Below are positions 51,742 to 60,903 of a DNA stretch of 64,000 nt, in pieces; positions within the stretch are counted from its first letter, which is position 1, and each line of letters begins with the position of its first letter. Both the position numbers and the translations under genes were made by a program. The notes beneath the pieces were generated by a model that worked only from the letters and a program-made list of their open reading frames with translations, did no database searches and was not told the DNA's origin. The stretch comes from Tabrizicola oligotrophica (GTDB taxonomy: Bacteria > Pseudomonadota > Alphaproteobacteria > Rhodobacterales > Rhodobacteraceae): NCBI RefSeq assembly GCF_011008935.1, contig NZ_JAAIVJ010000001.1:124001-188000 (forward strand), in the 5' to 3' direction.

Positions 51742-54162
51742 TCAGGCCCGCATCCGCCCGCCGTCGTCCCATAGCGGCGCGAGGTGGACGGTCGCCTTGC
51801 GGCGCATCCCGAGGATCTCGATTTCGCACTCGAGGCCGTCCTTCACCGCCTCGGCCGGCAGGAAGCCCTGGGCCACGGATTTGCCGGTCCAGTGGCTGAA
51901 GCCGCCCGAGGTGCAGAAGCCGACCACCGCGCCGTCAAGCCAAATTGGCTCCCAGGCGACGACATCGGCCTCATCGGCATCGACCACGAAGGAGACGAGG
52001 CGGCGTTTCGGCCCTGTGGCCTTTTCCGCGAGCGCGGCGGATTTGCCGATCCAGTCGGCCTCCTTGTTCCAGCGGATGAACCGGTCGAGCCCGGTTTCCA
52101 TCGGGGTATAGTCGGGCGAGAATTCGCGGCCCCAGGAGCCGAACCATTTGTCGAGACGCAGGGACATCATGGCGCGCATGCCGAAGGGGCGCAGCCCAAG
52201 GTCGGCGCCGTGGGCGTTCAGCGTGTCCCAGAGGTGGCGGACCGAATGGACATCGCAGAAGATCTCATAGCCCAAGTCGGCGGTGTAGCTGACGCGCTGG
52301 ATCAGGCAATTGGCCATGCCGACGGTCATCTTCTTCACGTCCATGAAACGGAAGGCCTCGGCCGAGACATCCGAGCGGGTGCAGCGGGCGAGAAGCTCGC
52401 GCGCCTTCGGGCCGGCGATGGTGAAGCCGGAACGCGAGTCGGAGATGTTCTCAACCGCGACGCCCTCCATCGGGTTCTGCTCGAACCAGCGCTGGTGCCA
52501 GCCCTGCGCGCCATAGCTGGCGGTCAGCTGGAATTCGGTTTCCGAAAGGCAGGAGACGGTGAAATCGCCGATGATCTTGCCGGAATGGGCCAGCATCGGG
52601 GTCAGCGACAGCCGGCCGGGCTTCGGAATGCTGCCGGCCATGATCCGGTCAAGCCAGGCGCGGGCGTTCGGGCCTTTGACCAGATATTTGCCGAAGTTCT
52701 GCAACTCGTTGATGCCGACGCCTTCGCGGACCGCCATCACCTCTTGTCGGGTGGCTTCCCAGGCGTTCGAGCGGCGGAAGGTCGGGTCTTCATGGCGTGG
52801 CTCGCCGGGCAGCGCGTGGTAGTTCACCACTTCAAGCCCGTATTGCTGGCCCCAGACCGCGTTCATGCCGTCGAACACCTCATACATCGGCGTGGTGCGG
52901 AAGGGGCGGGCGGCTGGGCGTTCCTCGTTCGGATAAGAGACGTTGAAGCGCATCTGATAGTTTTCGATCACCTTCGGCACGGTGTAGCCGGGGCTTGTCC
53001 AGGTGCCGAAGCGCGCCACGTCAAAGCCGCGCGGGTCGCGTTCGACCTCGCCCTCGATCATCCATTGCGCCAGCGCCAGACCCATGCCGCCGCCCTGGCT
53101 GAAGCCGGCCATCACCGCGCAGGCCGACCAGTAGTTCCGCAGGCCCGGCACCGGACCAATGAGCGGGTTGCCGTCGGGGGCGAAGGTGAAGGGGCCGTGG
53201 ATCACCCGCTTGACGCCCGAGCGTTCCAGCACCGGGAAGCGGCGGTAGGCGAAGTTGACCGAGTCTTCGATCTTGTCGAACTGCTCGTTCAGCAGTTCAT
53301 GGCCGAAGTCCCAGGGCGTGCCGTCGACCGACCACGGCTCGCAGGGCTTTTCGTAGAACCCGATGCAGAGGCCGCGGCCTTCCTGACGCAGATAGCTTTC
53401 GCCGCCGGGGTCCATCACATGCGGGAATTCATTGCCCGATTTCAGGATCTCCATGATTTCGGGAATGTCGTCGGTGACGAGATACTGGTGCGCCATCGGC
53501 AAGAGCGGCAGGTAGACCCCGGCCATCGCGCCGATCTCTCGCGCCCAGAGGCCGCCGGCATTGACCAGATGCTCGCAGGTGACAGTGCCTTTTTCGGTGA
53601 CGACTTCCCAGCCGTCGCGGGTAGGCCGGGTTTCCAGCACGCGGTTGTGCAGCACGATCTCGGCCCCGCCCATCCGCGCGGCCTTGGCATAGGCATAGGT
53701 GGTGCCCGAAGGGTCAAGGTGGCCATCGAGGGGGTCGTAAAGCGCGCCGATGATGCCTTCTAGGTTCACCATGCCATGCGTGAACTTGCGGATTTCCTCC
53801 GGCCCGAGGATTTCGGTATCCAGCCCCATGTAGCGGTGCTTGGCGCGCTCGGCCTTCAACTGTTCAAAGCGCGCCTGATTGTCGGCAAGGGTGATGCCGC
53901 CGACATGGTGCAGCCCGCAGGACATGCCGGTGATTTCCTCCAGCTCCTTGTAAAGCCGGATGGTGTAGCCTTGCAGGGCGGCCATGTTGGTGTCGCCGTT
54001 CAGGGTGTGGAACCCCCCCGCCGCGTGCCAGGTGGAGCCCGAGGTCAGCTCCGAGCGTTCGATCAGCATGACGTCGGACCAGCCGAGCTTGGTCAGGTGG
54101 TAAAGCACCGAGCAGCCGACAACGCCGCCGCCGATCACCACCACGCGGGCATGGGTTTTCAT
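51742..54162 (-). CDS. Dimethylglycine dehydrogenase-like FAD/GcvT oxidoreductase
   Basis: An 806-residue two-part enzyme. The N-terminal DAO-type FAD domain begins VVVIGGGVVGCSVLYHLTKL (residues 7-26), with the flavin-attachment-type histidine region STWHAAGGFHTLN. The C-terminal half is a GcvT aminomethyltransferase-like fold (from about 440), which takes the formaldehyde released and gives it to tetrahydrofolate. This is the layout of dimethylglycine dehydrogenase, sarcosine oxidase and 4-methylaminobutanoate oxidase. The exact N-methyl substrate cannot be told. It is placed after the livKGFHM ABC genes on the same strand but behind a terminator. The ATG at 54162 begins the conserved domain; the frame is open far upstream through livM, which is a shadow. 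Confidence 0.9.
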   Translation of the reverse strand: MKTHARVVVIGGGVVGCSVLYHLTKLGWSDVMLIERSELTSGSTWHAAGGFHTLNGDTNMAALQGYTIRLYKELEEITGMSCGLHHVGGITLADNQARFEQLKAERAKHRYMGLDTEILGPEEIRKFTHGMVNLEGIIGALYDPLDGHLDPSGTTYAYAKAARMGGAEIVLHNRVLETRPTRDGWEVVTEKGTVTCEHLVNAGGLWAREIGAMAGVYLPLLPMAHQYLVTDDIPEIMEILKSGNEFPHVMDPGGESYLRQEGRGLCIGFYEKPCEPWSVDGTPWDFGHELLNEQFDKIEDSVNFAYRRFPVLERSGVKRVIHGPFTFAPDGNPLIGPVPGLRNYWSACAVMAGFSQGGGMGLALAQWMIEGEVERDPRGFDVARFGTWTSPGYTVPKVIENYQMRFNVSYPNEERPAARPFRTTPMYEVFDGMNAVWGQQYGLEVVNYHALPGEPRHEDPTFRRSNAWEATRQEVMAVREGVGINELQNFGKYLVKGPNARAWLDRIMAGSIPKPGRLSLTPMLAHSGKIIGDFTVSCLSETEFQLTASYGAQGWHQRWFEQNPMEGVAVENISDSRSGFTIAGPKARELLARCTRSDVSAEAFRFMDVKKMTVGMANCLIQRVSYTADLGYEIFCDVHSVRHLWDTLNAHGADLGLRPFGMRAMMSLRLDKWFGSWGREFSPDYTPMETGLDRFIRWNKEADWIGKSAALAEKATGPKRRLVSFVVDADEADVVAWEPIWLDGAVVGFCTSGGFSHWTGKSVAQGFLPAEAVKDGLECEIEILGMRRKATVHLAPLWDDGGRMRA

Positions 54163-54280
54163 GTGGGAGACTCCATTCACAGATTTGCAGGCAGAATGGC
54201 GGGGCGGGGCGGGGTGGTCATGCGGATTTGCGACAAAATCCGTCGCAAATGGATTGTCCCTGCCGGGGTGGCACGAAATG

Positions 54281-54302
54281 AAAAGGGCGCCCGAAGGCGC
54301 CC
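54281..54302 (-). terminator. Terminator of the liv operon
   Basis: GGGCGCC (54285-54291), loop CGAA, GGCGCCC (54296-54302). On the minus strand the stem is followed by TTTTCATTT. It separates livM from the oxidase gene. Confidence 0.85.
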
Positions 54303-54323
54303 CTTGTCTGATTTGGCTGTCGC

Positions 54324-55631
54324 TCACTTCTCGGGAATGAGCCCCCTGGGCGCGAAGCGCAGCACGAGCAGCAGCACGATGCCAAGCGTGACAAGGCGCA
54401 TGTGCTGGGCGCTGTCGATCAGGTGGGTTTTCAGGTCGCCGGCGGGCAGGGCGGCAGTCAGCCAGCCCATCAGGCCGGGGCCGAGGTATTCCACCGCCAG
54501 CCAGAGCCAGCCGAGCAGCAGCCCGCCCAACACCGCGCCCCAGTTGTTGCCCGAGCCGCCGACAATGACCATCACCCAGATCAGGAAGGTGAAGCGCAGC
54601 GGCGAATAGACGCCGGGCACCAGCTGGCCCTCCATCGAAGTCAGCATGGCGCCGGCAAGCCCCACCACGGCCGAGCCGATGATGAAGATCTGCAGGTGGC
54701 GCCGGGTGACGTTCTTGCCCATCGCAGAAGCCGCGACCTCGTTGTCGCGGATGGCGCGCATCATCCGGCCCCAGGGGCTGTTCAAGGCGCGTTCCGAGGC
54801 CCAGATGATCGCCAGCAGCACGGCCCCGAAGATCGCCAGATAGAGCAGCTTGACGAAGATCGTCGAGGCGGTGATCGGGTCGAACCCCCAGCCGGTGACG
54901 CGGGCCACGAACTCGGGGTCGGCCTGCAGGTCGACCTCGTAGGGCACGGGCCAGGGCCGCGGCAGGCCGGTGACGTTCTTGACGCCGCGGGCCAGCCAGT
55001 CTTCGGATTTCAGCACCACCACGATGATTTCGGCAATGCCGAGCGTCGCGATGGCGAGATAGTCCGAGCGCAGGCCAAGGGCGATCTTGCCGATGACCCA
55101 GGCGCCAAGCCCGGCAAAGATCGCGCCCACCGGCCAGGCCAGCAGCGAGGGCAGGCCGAAGCCGCCGATATTGCCATAGGTGGCCGGGTTGAAGGCCTCG
55201 ACCGCCGCCACGCCCTGATCGAAGACATAGCGGTAGAGGAAGAAGCCGGCGACGACCAGCGCCGTCACCGCCAGCGCGCGCAGGCGGCCCGGTTTCATGG
55301 CGCGGTACAGCAGCGTTGCCGCCACGATCACTGCGACGCCAAGCGCCAGACCGCCCAGCACCGCCCAGCCGCCGGCGGCAAAGCCCTCGGGCACCGGCTT
55401 GGCCGAGACCACGACCACGGCAAGGCCGCCGAGCGCCACCGAGCCGACGATGCCGGTGGAGAAGAGGCCGGCATAGCCCCATTGCATGTTCACGCCCAAG
55501 GCCATGATGGCCGACAGGATGCCGATATTCAGGATCTGCAGGCTGAGGTTCCAGCTTTGGAACAGGCCGGTCAGGATGAACAGCAGGGCGACGCCGGCAA
55601 AGAGAAGAAGGTTGCGGGTAGAGGTTGCCAT
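54324..55631 (-). CDS. livM: Branched-chain amino acid ABC transporter permease LivM
   Basis: A 435-residue inner-membrane permease with about ten helices. The family core has INIGILSAIMALGVNMQWGY near the N-terminus, DYLAIATLGIAEIIVVVLKS (the loop that contacts the ATPase) and GAMLTSMEGQLVPGVYSPLR. It is longer than E. coli LivM, with an extra pair of helices around residues 60-140. It pairs with LivH to form the translocation pore. One base separates it from livH. Confidence 0.92.
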   Translation of the reverse strand: MATSTRNLLLFAGVALLFILTGLFQSWNLSLQILNIGILSAIMALGVNMQWGYAGLFSTGIVGSVALGGLAVVVVSAKPVPEGFAAGGWAVLGGLALGVAVIVAATLLYRAMKPGRLRALAVTALVVAGFFLYRYVFDQGVAAVEAFNPATYGNIGGFGLPSLLAWPVGAIFAGLGAWVIGKIALGLRSDYLAIATLGIAEIIVVVLKSEDWLARGVKNVTGLPRPWPVPYEVDLQADPEFVARVTGWGFDPITASTIFVKLLYLAIFGAVLLAIIWASERALNSPWGRMMRAIRDNEVAASAMGKNVTRRHLQIFIIGSAVVGLAGAMLTSMEGQLVPGVYSPLRFTFLIWVMVIVGGSGNNWGAVLGGLLLGWLWLAVEYLGPGLMGWLTAALPAGDLKTHLIDSAQHMRLVTLGIVLLLVLRFAPRGLIPEK

Positions 55632-55632
55632 C

Positions 55633-56637
55633 TTACTTCCCCTTGAAGATGCCGGTCGGCATGAAAAGCAGCACGATGATGAGGATCGAGAAGCTGACCG
55701 CCACCTTGTAATCGGTGGACAGAAGCTGCATCAGCCCATCGGGCGCAAGGCTGTCGGGCAGCACATAGGTTGCCACCTTCTTCCAGGCATAGGTCAGCAC
55801 CACTTCGCTGAGGGCGACGATATAGCCCCCGGCAATGGCGCCGAGCGGGCTGCCCAGCCCCCCCACCACGGCCGCGGCAAAGACCGGCAGCAAGAGCTGG
55901 AAGTAGACGAAGGGACGGAACGATTTATCAAGCCCGTAAAGCGTGCCGGCGATCACCGCCAGCGCGGCGGCGATGATCCAGGTCACCTGCACCACCCGGT
56001 CAGGGTTGATGCCCGACAGCAACGCCAGATCCTCGTTGTCGGAAAAGGCGCGCATCGACTTGCCGGTGCGGGTCTTTTGCAGGAACCAGAACAGCGCGGC
56101 GACGCAGATCACCGCGACCACCACCGTCACCGCAACTGTCGTCTTGATGACCAGCGGTTCGGCAAGGCCAGTGGCGGCCTTGAAGGTGTTGCCATCCAGA
56201 AGGAAGCGCGCGCCATCGGTAAAGTTGCGCTCCTCGACGCCGATAATCAGACGGACGAGGCCGTTCATTACGAACATCACGCCCGCCGAGACGATCACCA
56301 GAATGATCGGCGCGGCCTTTTGCCGGCGGTAGAATTTGTAGATCCCGGCGTCAGTGGCCAAGACCAGCGCCGCGGTTGCCGCGATGCCGAAGGGCAGGGC
56401 GAGAAGCGCCGTCGGCAAGGGGCCGAAGGAGATGCCCCAGCTTTGGAACAGCCAGGTGAACATGATGACGATGGCGGTGCCGAAGGCCATGGTGTCGCCA
56501 TGGGCGAAGTTGGAAAACCGCAGCACGCCGAAGATCAGCGTCACGCCAAGCGCGCCGAGCGCCAGCTGGCTGCCATAGGCGACGCCGGGGATCACGACAA
56601 AGTTCAGAAGGGCCACAAGGGCGTTGAGGAAATCCAT
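55633..56637 (-). CDS. livH: Branched-chain amino acid ABC transporter permease LivH
   Basis: A 334-residue permease with eight to nine helices. Signature stretches are YGSQLALGALGVTLIFGVLR, FAHGDTMAFGTAIVIMFTWL and the ATPase-contacting GINPDRVVQVTWIIAAALAV. It partners LivM. The amide/urea or short-amine transporters of the HAAT family are built the same way, so the substrate need not be a branched-chain amino acid. Three bases separate it from livF. Confidence 0.92.
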   Translation of the reverse strand: MDFLNALVALLNFVVIPGVAYGSQLALGALGVTLIFGVLRFSNFAHGDTMAFGTAIVIMFTWLFQSWGISFGPLPTALLALPFGIAATAALVLATDAGIYKFYRRQKAAPIILVIVSAGVMFVMNGLVRLIIGVEERNFTDGARFLLDGNTFKAATGLAEPLVIKTTVAVTVVVAVICVAALFWFLQKTRTGKSMRAFSDNEDLALLSGINPDRVVQVTWIIAAALAVIAGTLYGLDKSFRPFVYFQLLLPVFAAAVVGGLGSPLGAIAGGYIVALSEVVLTYAWKKVATYVLPDSLAPDGLMQLLSTDYKVAVSFSILIIVLLFMPTGIFKGK

Positions 56638-56640
56638 GTC

Positions 56641-57360
56641 TCAGCCCCCAAGGAAGGAACGACGGACCTCGGGGTCGGCCAGCAGGGCCTCGCCGGTGTC
56701 GGTGAAACGGTTGGCGCCCTGCACGAGGACATAACCTTTGTCCGCAATATCAAGCGCTTGTCTGGCGTTCTGTTCGACCATCAGGATCGAGATCCCGGTG
56801 CGGGCAATCTCGATGATGCGGTCGAAAAGCTCGTCCATGACGATGGGCGACACGCCGGCGGTGGGTTCGTCCAGCAGAAGAACCGAAGGCTTGGTCATCA
56901 GCGCCCGACCGACGGCCACCTGCTGACGCTGACCGCCAGAAAGCTCGCCCGCCGCCTGATAGCGTTTTTGGCGAAGGATCGGGAACAGGCCATAGATCTG
57001 CTCCATGGTCTCCTTGATCCCGACCTCGTCGTCGCGGATGAAGGCGCCCATTTCCAGATTTTCCTCCACCGTCATGCCGGTGAAGATGTTGTGGGTCTGC
57101 GGCACAAAGCCCATGCCCTTGCGGACGCGGGCCTGCGGCGACAGCTTGGTGATGTCCTCGCCGTCCAGCATCACCCGGCCGCCGCGCAGGTTGAGCATGC
57201 CGAAGGTGGCCTTCATGGCGGTGGACTTGCCCGCGCCGTTCGGGCCGACGATCACGGCGATCTCGCCCTTGTTCACGGCAATAGTACAGTTGTGCAAGAT
57301 GTCGACCGGGCCATAGCCGCCAGTCATGTTCTCGCCGATCAGGAACGGCGTGTCAGCCAT
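56641..57360 (-). CDS. livF: ABC transporter ATP-binding protein LivF
   Basis: A 239-residue ATPase. Walker A VGPNGAGKSTAMKATFG, signature LSGGQRQQVAVGRALM and Walker B VLLLDEPTAGVSP are intact. It begins MADTPFLIGENMTGGYGP, and its start overlaps the end of livG by eight bases. LivF and LivG form the nucleotide-binding pair of the transporter. Confidence 0.95.
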   Translation of the reverse strand: MADTPFLIGENMTGGYGPVDILHNCTIAVNKGEIAVIVGPNGAGKSTAMKATFGMLNLRGGRVMLDGEDITKLSPQARVRKGMGFVPQTHNIFTGMTVEENLEMGAFIRDDEVGIKETMEQIYGLFPILRQKRYQAAGELSGGQRQQVAVGRALMTKPSVLLLDEPTAGVSPIVMDELFDRIIEIARTGISILMVEQNARQALDIADKGYVLVQGANRFTDTGEALLADPEVRRSFLGG

Positions 57361-58144
57361 GCGCGGCCTCCTCTTTCACCTTGTTCTTCAGGCCGGTGCC
57401 GAGATAGGCCTCGATCACGCGCTCGTCGTTCTTCACTTCCTCGACCGTGCCTTGCGCCAGCACCTTGCCTTCGGCCATGCAGATCACCGGGTTGCACAGG
57501 CGGGCGATGAAATCCATGTCATGCTCGATGACGCAGAAGGTATAGCCGCGCTCCTTGTTCAGCCGCACGATGGCATCGCCGATGGTGTTCAGCAGGGTGC
57601 GGTTCACGCCGGCGCCGACCTCGTCCAGAAAGACGATCTTGGCATCGACCATCATGGTGCGGCCCAGTTCCAGAAGCTTCTTCTGCCCGCCCGAGATGTT
57701 GGACGCGCGCTGGTCGGCCAGATGCGAGATCGTCAGGAACTCCAGCACCTCGTCGGCCTTGTCGCGCAGGCGTTTTTCCTCGGCCGCCACTGCGCCGCGG
57801 CGGAAACAGGCGTTCCACAGGCTTTCGCCCGATTGCGCGGCGGGCACCATCATCAGGTTTTCCCGCACGGTCATCGAACCGAATTCATGGGCAATCTGGA
57901 AGGTGCGCAACAGCCCCTTGGCAAACAGCTCATGCGGCGCCATGCCGGTGATGTCCTCGCCGTCCATCACCACCCGGCCCGAGGTGGGCGGCAGGCGTCC
58001 GGCGACGACGTTGAACAGCGTGGTCTTGCCCGCACCGTTCGGGCCGATCAGCCCGGTGATGGAGCCGGTCTCGATCTTCAGCGAGGCACCGTCAACGGCC
58101 CGGAAACCGCCGAAATGCCTGTGAAGGTTTTCGACAACGATCAT
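57353..58144 (-). CDS. livG: ABC transporter ATP-binding protein LivG
   Basis: A 263-residue ATPase of the LivG type. Walker A GLIGPNGAGKTTLFNVVAG, the long insert around FQIAHEFGSMTVRENLMMVP, signature ISGGQKKLLELGRTMM and Walker B KIVFLDEVGAGVN are present. It is the first gene after livK, 116 bases downstream, and overlaps livF. The Walker B has EVGAG instead of EPAAG, an acceptable variant. Confidence 0.95.
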   Translation of the reverse strand: MIVVENLHRHFGGFRAVDGASLKIETGSITGLIGPNGAGKTTLFNVVAGRLPPTSGRVVMDGEDITGMAPHELFAKGLLRTFQIAHEFGSMTVRENLMMVPAAQSGESLWNACFRRGAVAAEEKRLRDKADEVLEFLTISHLADQRASNISGGQKKLLELGRTMMVDAKIVFLDEVGAGVNRTLLNTIGDAIVRLNKERGYTFCVIEHDMDFIARLCNPVICMAEGKVLAQGTVEEVKNDERVIEAYLGTGLKNKVKEEAAHG

Positions 58145-58260
58145 GTCTTCCCCCTTTGAAACGGGCCTCTTGTCACGCCTGCGCGCGCGGGCCGCCTTTC
58201 TTTAAGGCAACGGCCCGAGGTTGTGCCCCGGGCCGCGCCAATGGTCTCAGTTCGAACCGA

Positions 58261-59457
58261 TCAACGGAAGGTGACGGTTTCGTACTTGCCGCCCTTGATC
58301 TCGAACTGCTTGTAGCGACCGGCGGATTCGCCCGGGCCGACCAGCGTCACGCCCGAGGCGCCGTCATAGTCGATGGCGGTGCCGGCGGCGATCAGTTCAA
58401 GCGCCTTGCCCAGCTCGCCGGGAAGGATCTTGACGCCCGAGCCATCCGCCGGACCGTTGGCGATTTCCATGATCTTGGCCGAGTAGACCTTCGAGTCGGT
58501 CGACTTGGTGGCCTCCATCGCCAGCATGATCAGCGCAGCGGCGTCATAGCTTTCCATCGAATAGGGCGAGGTGGCGTCGAACGCGGTCGCAGCGGTCTTG
58601 CCCATTTCGGTCAGGATCGCAGCACCGGGGCTGTCGGACTGGGCCACCTGGCCATAGGAGCCGTCAAGCGCCGGACCGATGGCGGCGGGCAGCGAGTCAC
58701 CCACCATGCCGCCCGGCAGACCGAAGGTCGCGAAGGCGCCGGAGTCGAGCGAGGCCTGGATGATGCCCTTGCCGCCCTGGTCGAGGTAGCCCGCAACGAC
58801 CAGCAGGTCACCGCCAGCCGCGGCCAGCGAGGCGACTTCGGCCGAATAGTCGGCCTTGCCGTCTTCGTGCGGGATGTTGATCGAAACGGTGCCGCCCTTG
58901 GCCTGGAAGCCGGCAGCGATGGCTTCGGCCAGACCCTTGCCGTAGTCCGAGTTCGAATAGGTCAGCGCGATGGTCTTGACGCCTTTTTCCGACAGGATCT
59001 CGCCCATGATTTCGCCTTCGCGGGCGTCCGACGGGGCGGTGCGGAAGAACAGGCCGTCATCTTCGGCGGTCGAGAGCGCCGGCGAGGTGGCCGAGGGCGA
59101 CACCATCGCGATGCCGTTCGGGCGGGCGACGTTCTGCAGGACCGCGCCGGTCACGCCCGAGCAGTCGCCGCCGATGATGCCCTTGACGCCGTCAGCGGTG
59201 ATCATGCGCTCGGCCGCAGCCGTGGCCGCCGCCGCGTCAACGCAGGTCGAATCGCCGCGCACCGAGGCATAGGCATTGGCCGCCTTGCCCGACGCGTTCA
59301 CTTCCGCCATCGCCAGTTCCGACGCCGCCGCCATGTGGCTGGTCAGCGATTCGATCGGGCCGGTGAAGCCGATCAGAATACCCAGTTTCACGTCTTCAGC
59401 CGAAGCCGCGCCGGTAAGAGCCAGCGTCGCAGCCGAAGCCATAAGCATTTTTTTCAT
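58261..59457 (-). CDS. livK: Branched-chain amino acid-type ABC substrate-binding protein
   Basis: A 398-residue periplasmic binding protein. Signal peptide MKKMLMASAATLALTGAASA (cleavage about 20), then a type I periplasmic-binding fold with VKLGILIGFTGPIESLTSHM and IIGGDCSGVTGAVLQNVARP. It feeds the LivGFHM transporter. Ligand prediction is not possible from sequence; the next gene cluster suggests an N-methylated amino acid or a betaine-derived compound as an alternative to leucine-type ligands. A GGGAG ribosome site lies before the ATG. Regulatory repeats upstream are described at 59543-59574 and 59650-59668. Confidence 0.92.
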   Translation of the reverse strand: MKKMLMASAATLALTGAASAEDVKLGILIGFTGPIESLTSHMAAASELAMAEVNASGKAANAYASVRGDSTCVDAAAATAAAERMITADGVKGIIGGDCSGVTGAVLQNVARPNGIAMVSPSATSPALSTAEDDGLFFRTAPSDAREGEIMGEILSEKGVKTIALTYSNSDYGKGLAEAIAAGFQAKGGTVSINIPHEDGKADYSAEVASLAAAGGDLLVVAGYLDQGGKGIIQASLDSGAFATFGLPGGMVGDSLPAAIGPALDGSYGQVAQSDSPGAAILTEMGKTAATAFDATSPYSMESYDAAALIMLAMEATKSTDSKVYSAKIMEIANGPADGSGVKILPGELGKALELIAAGTAIDYDGASGVTLVGPGESAGRYKQFEIKGGKYETVTFR

Positions 59458-59542
59458 TGGTATCTCCCTTGTTGGATCGCAATCCTGCCGGGCACGTTAG
59501 AGGGGCGTGCCGAAAAAGGGAAGCCCCTTTGTGTCGACATGG

Positions 59543-59574
59543 TGGCGACAAGAGGCAGTGCGATGGCGACAAGA
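59543..59574 (-). promoter_or_regulatory. Direct repeat upstream of livK, candidate AraC-type operator
   Basis: On the minus strand CTTGTCGCCA occurs twice with a 21-base period (complement of TGGCGACAAG at 59543-59552 and 59564-59573). A third, weaker TGTCGACA lies next to it. Two direct half-sites two helical turns apart, with a TGTCGC core, resemble binding sites of AraC-type activators of the ArgR/GbdR kind. The GlxA-type regulator gene directly upstream (59727-60749) is the obvious candidate. The repeats sit 86-117 bases before the livK ATG. Confidence 0.55.
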
Positions 59575-59649
59575 ATAGATTGCCAATGGGCCGGAAAGGT
59601 TCGCGGCCGGCCGGGCGAGCTTGCCGCCCGACCCCGTAGTCATTTCCCG

Positions 59650-59668
59650 TTGAAGCTTCAAGCTTGAA
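59650..59668. promoter_or_regulatory. Two overlapping 12-bp palindromes upstream of livK
   Basis: TTGAAGCTTCAA (59650-59661) and TTCAAGCTTGAA (59657-59668) overlap by five bases. They may be a binding site for a dimeric regulator or a weak end for the regulator transcript. They lie between the regulator stop and the direct repeats. Confidence 0.4.
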
Positions 59669-59726
59669 CCAGTTGTCCATTGCGGATTCCACGTGCAAAT
59701 ACACGGATTCCCGCTCTGGCTGTGGG

Positions 59727-60749
59727 TCAGATCGACAACCGCCCGGCCATCGCCGCAGCGGGCAGGCCTTGGGTGCCGCGCTCGCGGTAGGGGGTGGTGT
59801 TGTAGTGGCTGCGGTAGCATTTCGAGAAATGCGACGGGCTGGCGAAACCGCAGGCCAGCGCCACGTTGATGACGCTCATGTCGGTCTGCATCAACAGGTT
59901 GCGGGCCTTTTGCAGCCGCAGCTCCATATAATAGCGCTTCGGACTGCGGTTCAGGTAGCGGCGGAACAGGCGTTCCAGCTGCCGGGTCGACATGCCGACC
60001 TCTTCGGCCAGATCGGCGGGCGACATCGGGTCTTCGATGTTGCCCTCCATCATCTGGATGACCTGGCTCAATTTGGGGTGGCGCACGCCGATGCGGGTCG
60101 GAATCGACAGGCGCTGGGTATCCTGATCGGTGCGGATGGCCGAATAGATCAGCTGGTCGGCAACCGTATTGGCAAGTTCTTCTCCCTGATCGGCGGCGAT
60201 GAACTTCAGCATCAGGTCGATGGACGAGGTGCCGCCCGCCGTGGTCCAGCGGTTGCCGTCCATGACAAAGACCGATTTCGTCAGCTTGACCTGTTCGAAT
60301 TCCTCAAGGAAACCGTCCTGATTCTCCCAGTGGATCGTCGCCTTCTTGCCGTCCAGAAGCCCGGCCTTGGCCACGGCATAGGCCCCGGTGCACAGACCGC
60401 CGATGGTGACGCCGCGCCGCGCCTCGCGCCGCAGCCAGTTCAGCACTGTCCGGGTGGCCGCGCGCTGCGCGTCAAGGCCGCCGCAGACCAGCACGACGTC
60501 GTCGCGGTCGATCTCTTCCAGCCCGATGTCAAGCTTGAAGGCCGCGCCGTTCGAGCAGGTCACCATGTCGCCTTCGCCGGCGAGCACCCAGCGATAAAGC
60601 TCCTCGCCGGCAACCCGGTTGGCCACGCGCAAGGGCTCGATGGCGCCCGCGAAGGACATCATGGTGAAACGATCGAGCAGCAGAAAGACGAAACGCTTGG
60701 GCGTCGCGGTCTTGACAACCGGGGTGGCCTTGCGCTGGGGGCTGGGCAT
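59727..60749 (-). CDS. GlxA family transcriptional regulator (DJ-1/PfpI plus AraC HTH)
   Basis: A 340-residue regulator. The N-terminal DJ-1/PfpI-like domain (about 15-200) includes RFVFLLLDRFTMMSFAGAIE, VVLVCGGLDA and the nucleophile-like IGGLCTGAYAVAKAGLL. The C-terminal AraC helix-turn-helix pair (about 228-325) has LAEEVGMSTRQLERLFRRYL and VALACGFASPSHFSKCYR. This family includes GbdR, ArgR and CdhR, which control betaine, arginine and carnitine use. Its place just upstream of livK in the same direction suggests that it activates the transporter and perhaps the oxidase. The ATG at 60749 is chosen; 36 more codons are open upstream but look random. Confidence 0.9.
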   Translation of the reverse strand: MPSPQRKATPVVKTATPKRFVFLLLDRFTMMSFAGAIEPLRVANRVAGEELYRWVLAGEGDMVTCSNGAAFKLDIGLEEIDRDDVVLVCGGLDAQRAATRTVLNWLRREARRGVTIGGLCTGAYAVAKAGLLDGKKATIHWENQDGFLEEFEQVKLTKSVFVMDGNRWTTAGGTSSIDLMLKFIAADQGEELANTVADQLIYSAIRTDQDTQRLSIPTRIGVRHPKLSQVIQMMEGNIEDPMSPADLAEEVGMSTRQLERLFRRYLNRSPKRYYMELRLQKARNLLMQTDMSVINVALACGFASPSHFSKCYRSHYNTTPYRERGTQGLPAAAMAGRLSI

Positions 60750-60903
60750 CTTGCGACCTGTTTGTGTCGGAATCAGAGGATGGAAACAGGAAATTCGCCG
60801 CTCCGCAAGGCGATTCCGCCCGGAAACACATCCTTTCCGCCTTTGCTTCCGCCGCAATTTTCCCTATACCGCGCGGCGATACCGCTAACGAAAGGCCAAT
60901 GCC

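Noticed and set aside
54163-55482. Possible 440-residue N-terminal extension of the dimethylglycine-dehydrogenase-like gene
   Set aside because: The frame is open but runs through the liv terminator and livM in a wrong frame. The FAD motif begins properly at the ATG at 54162.
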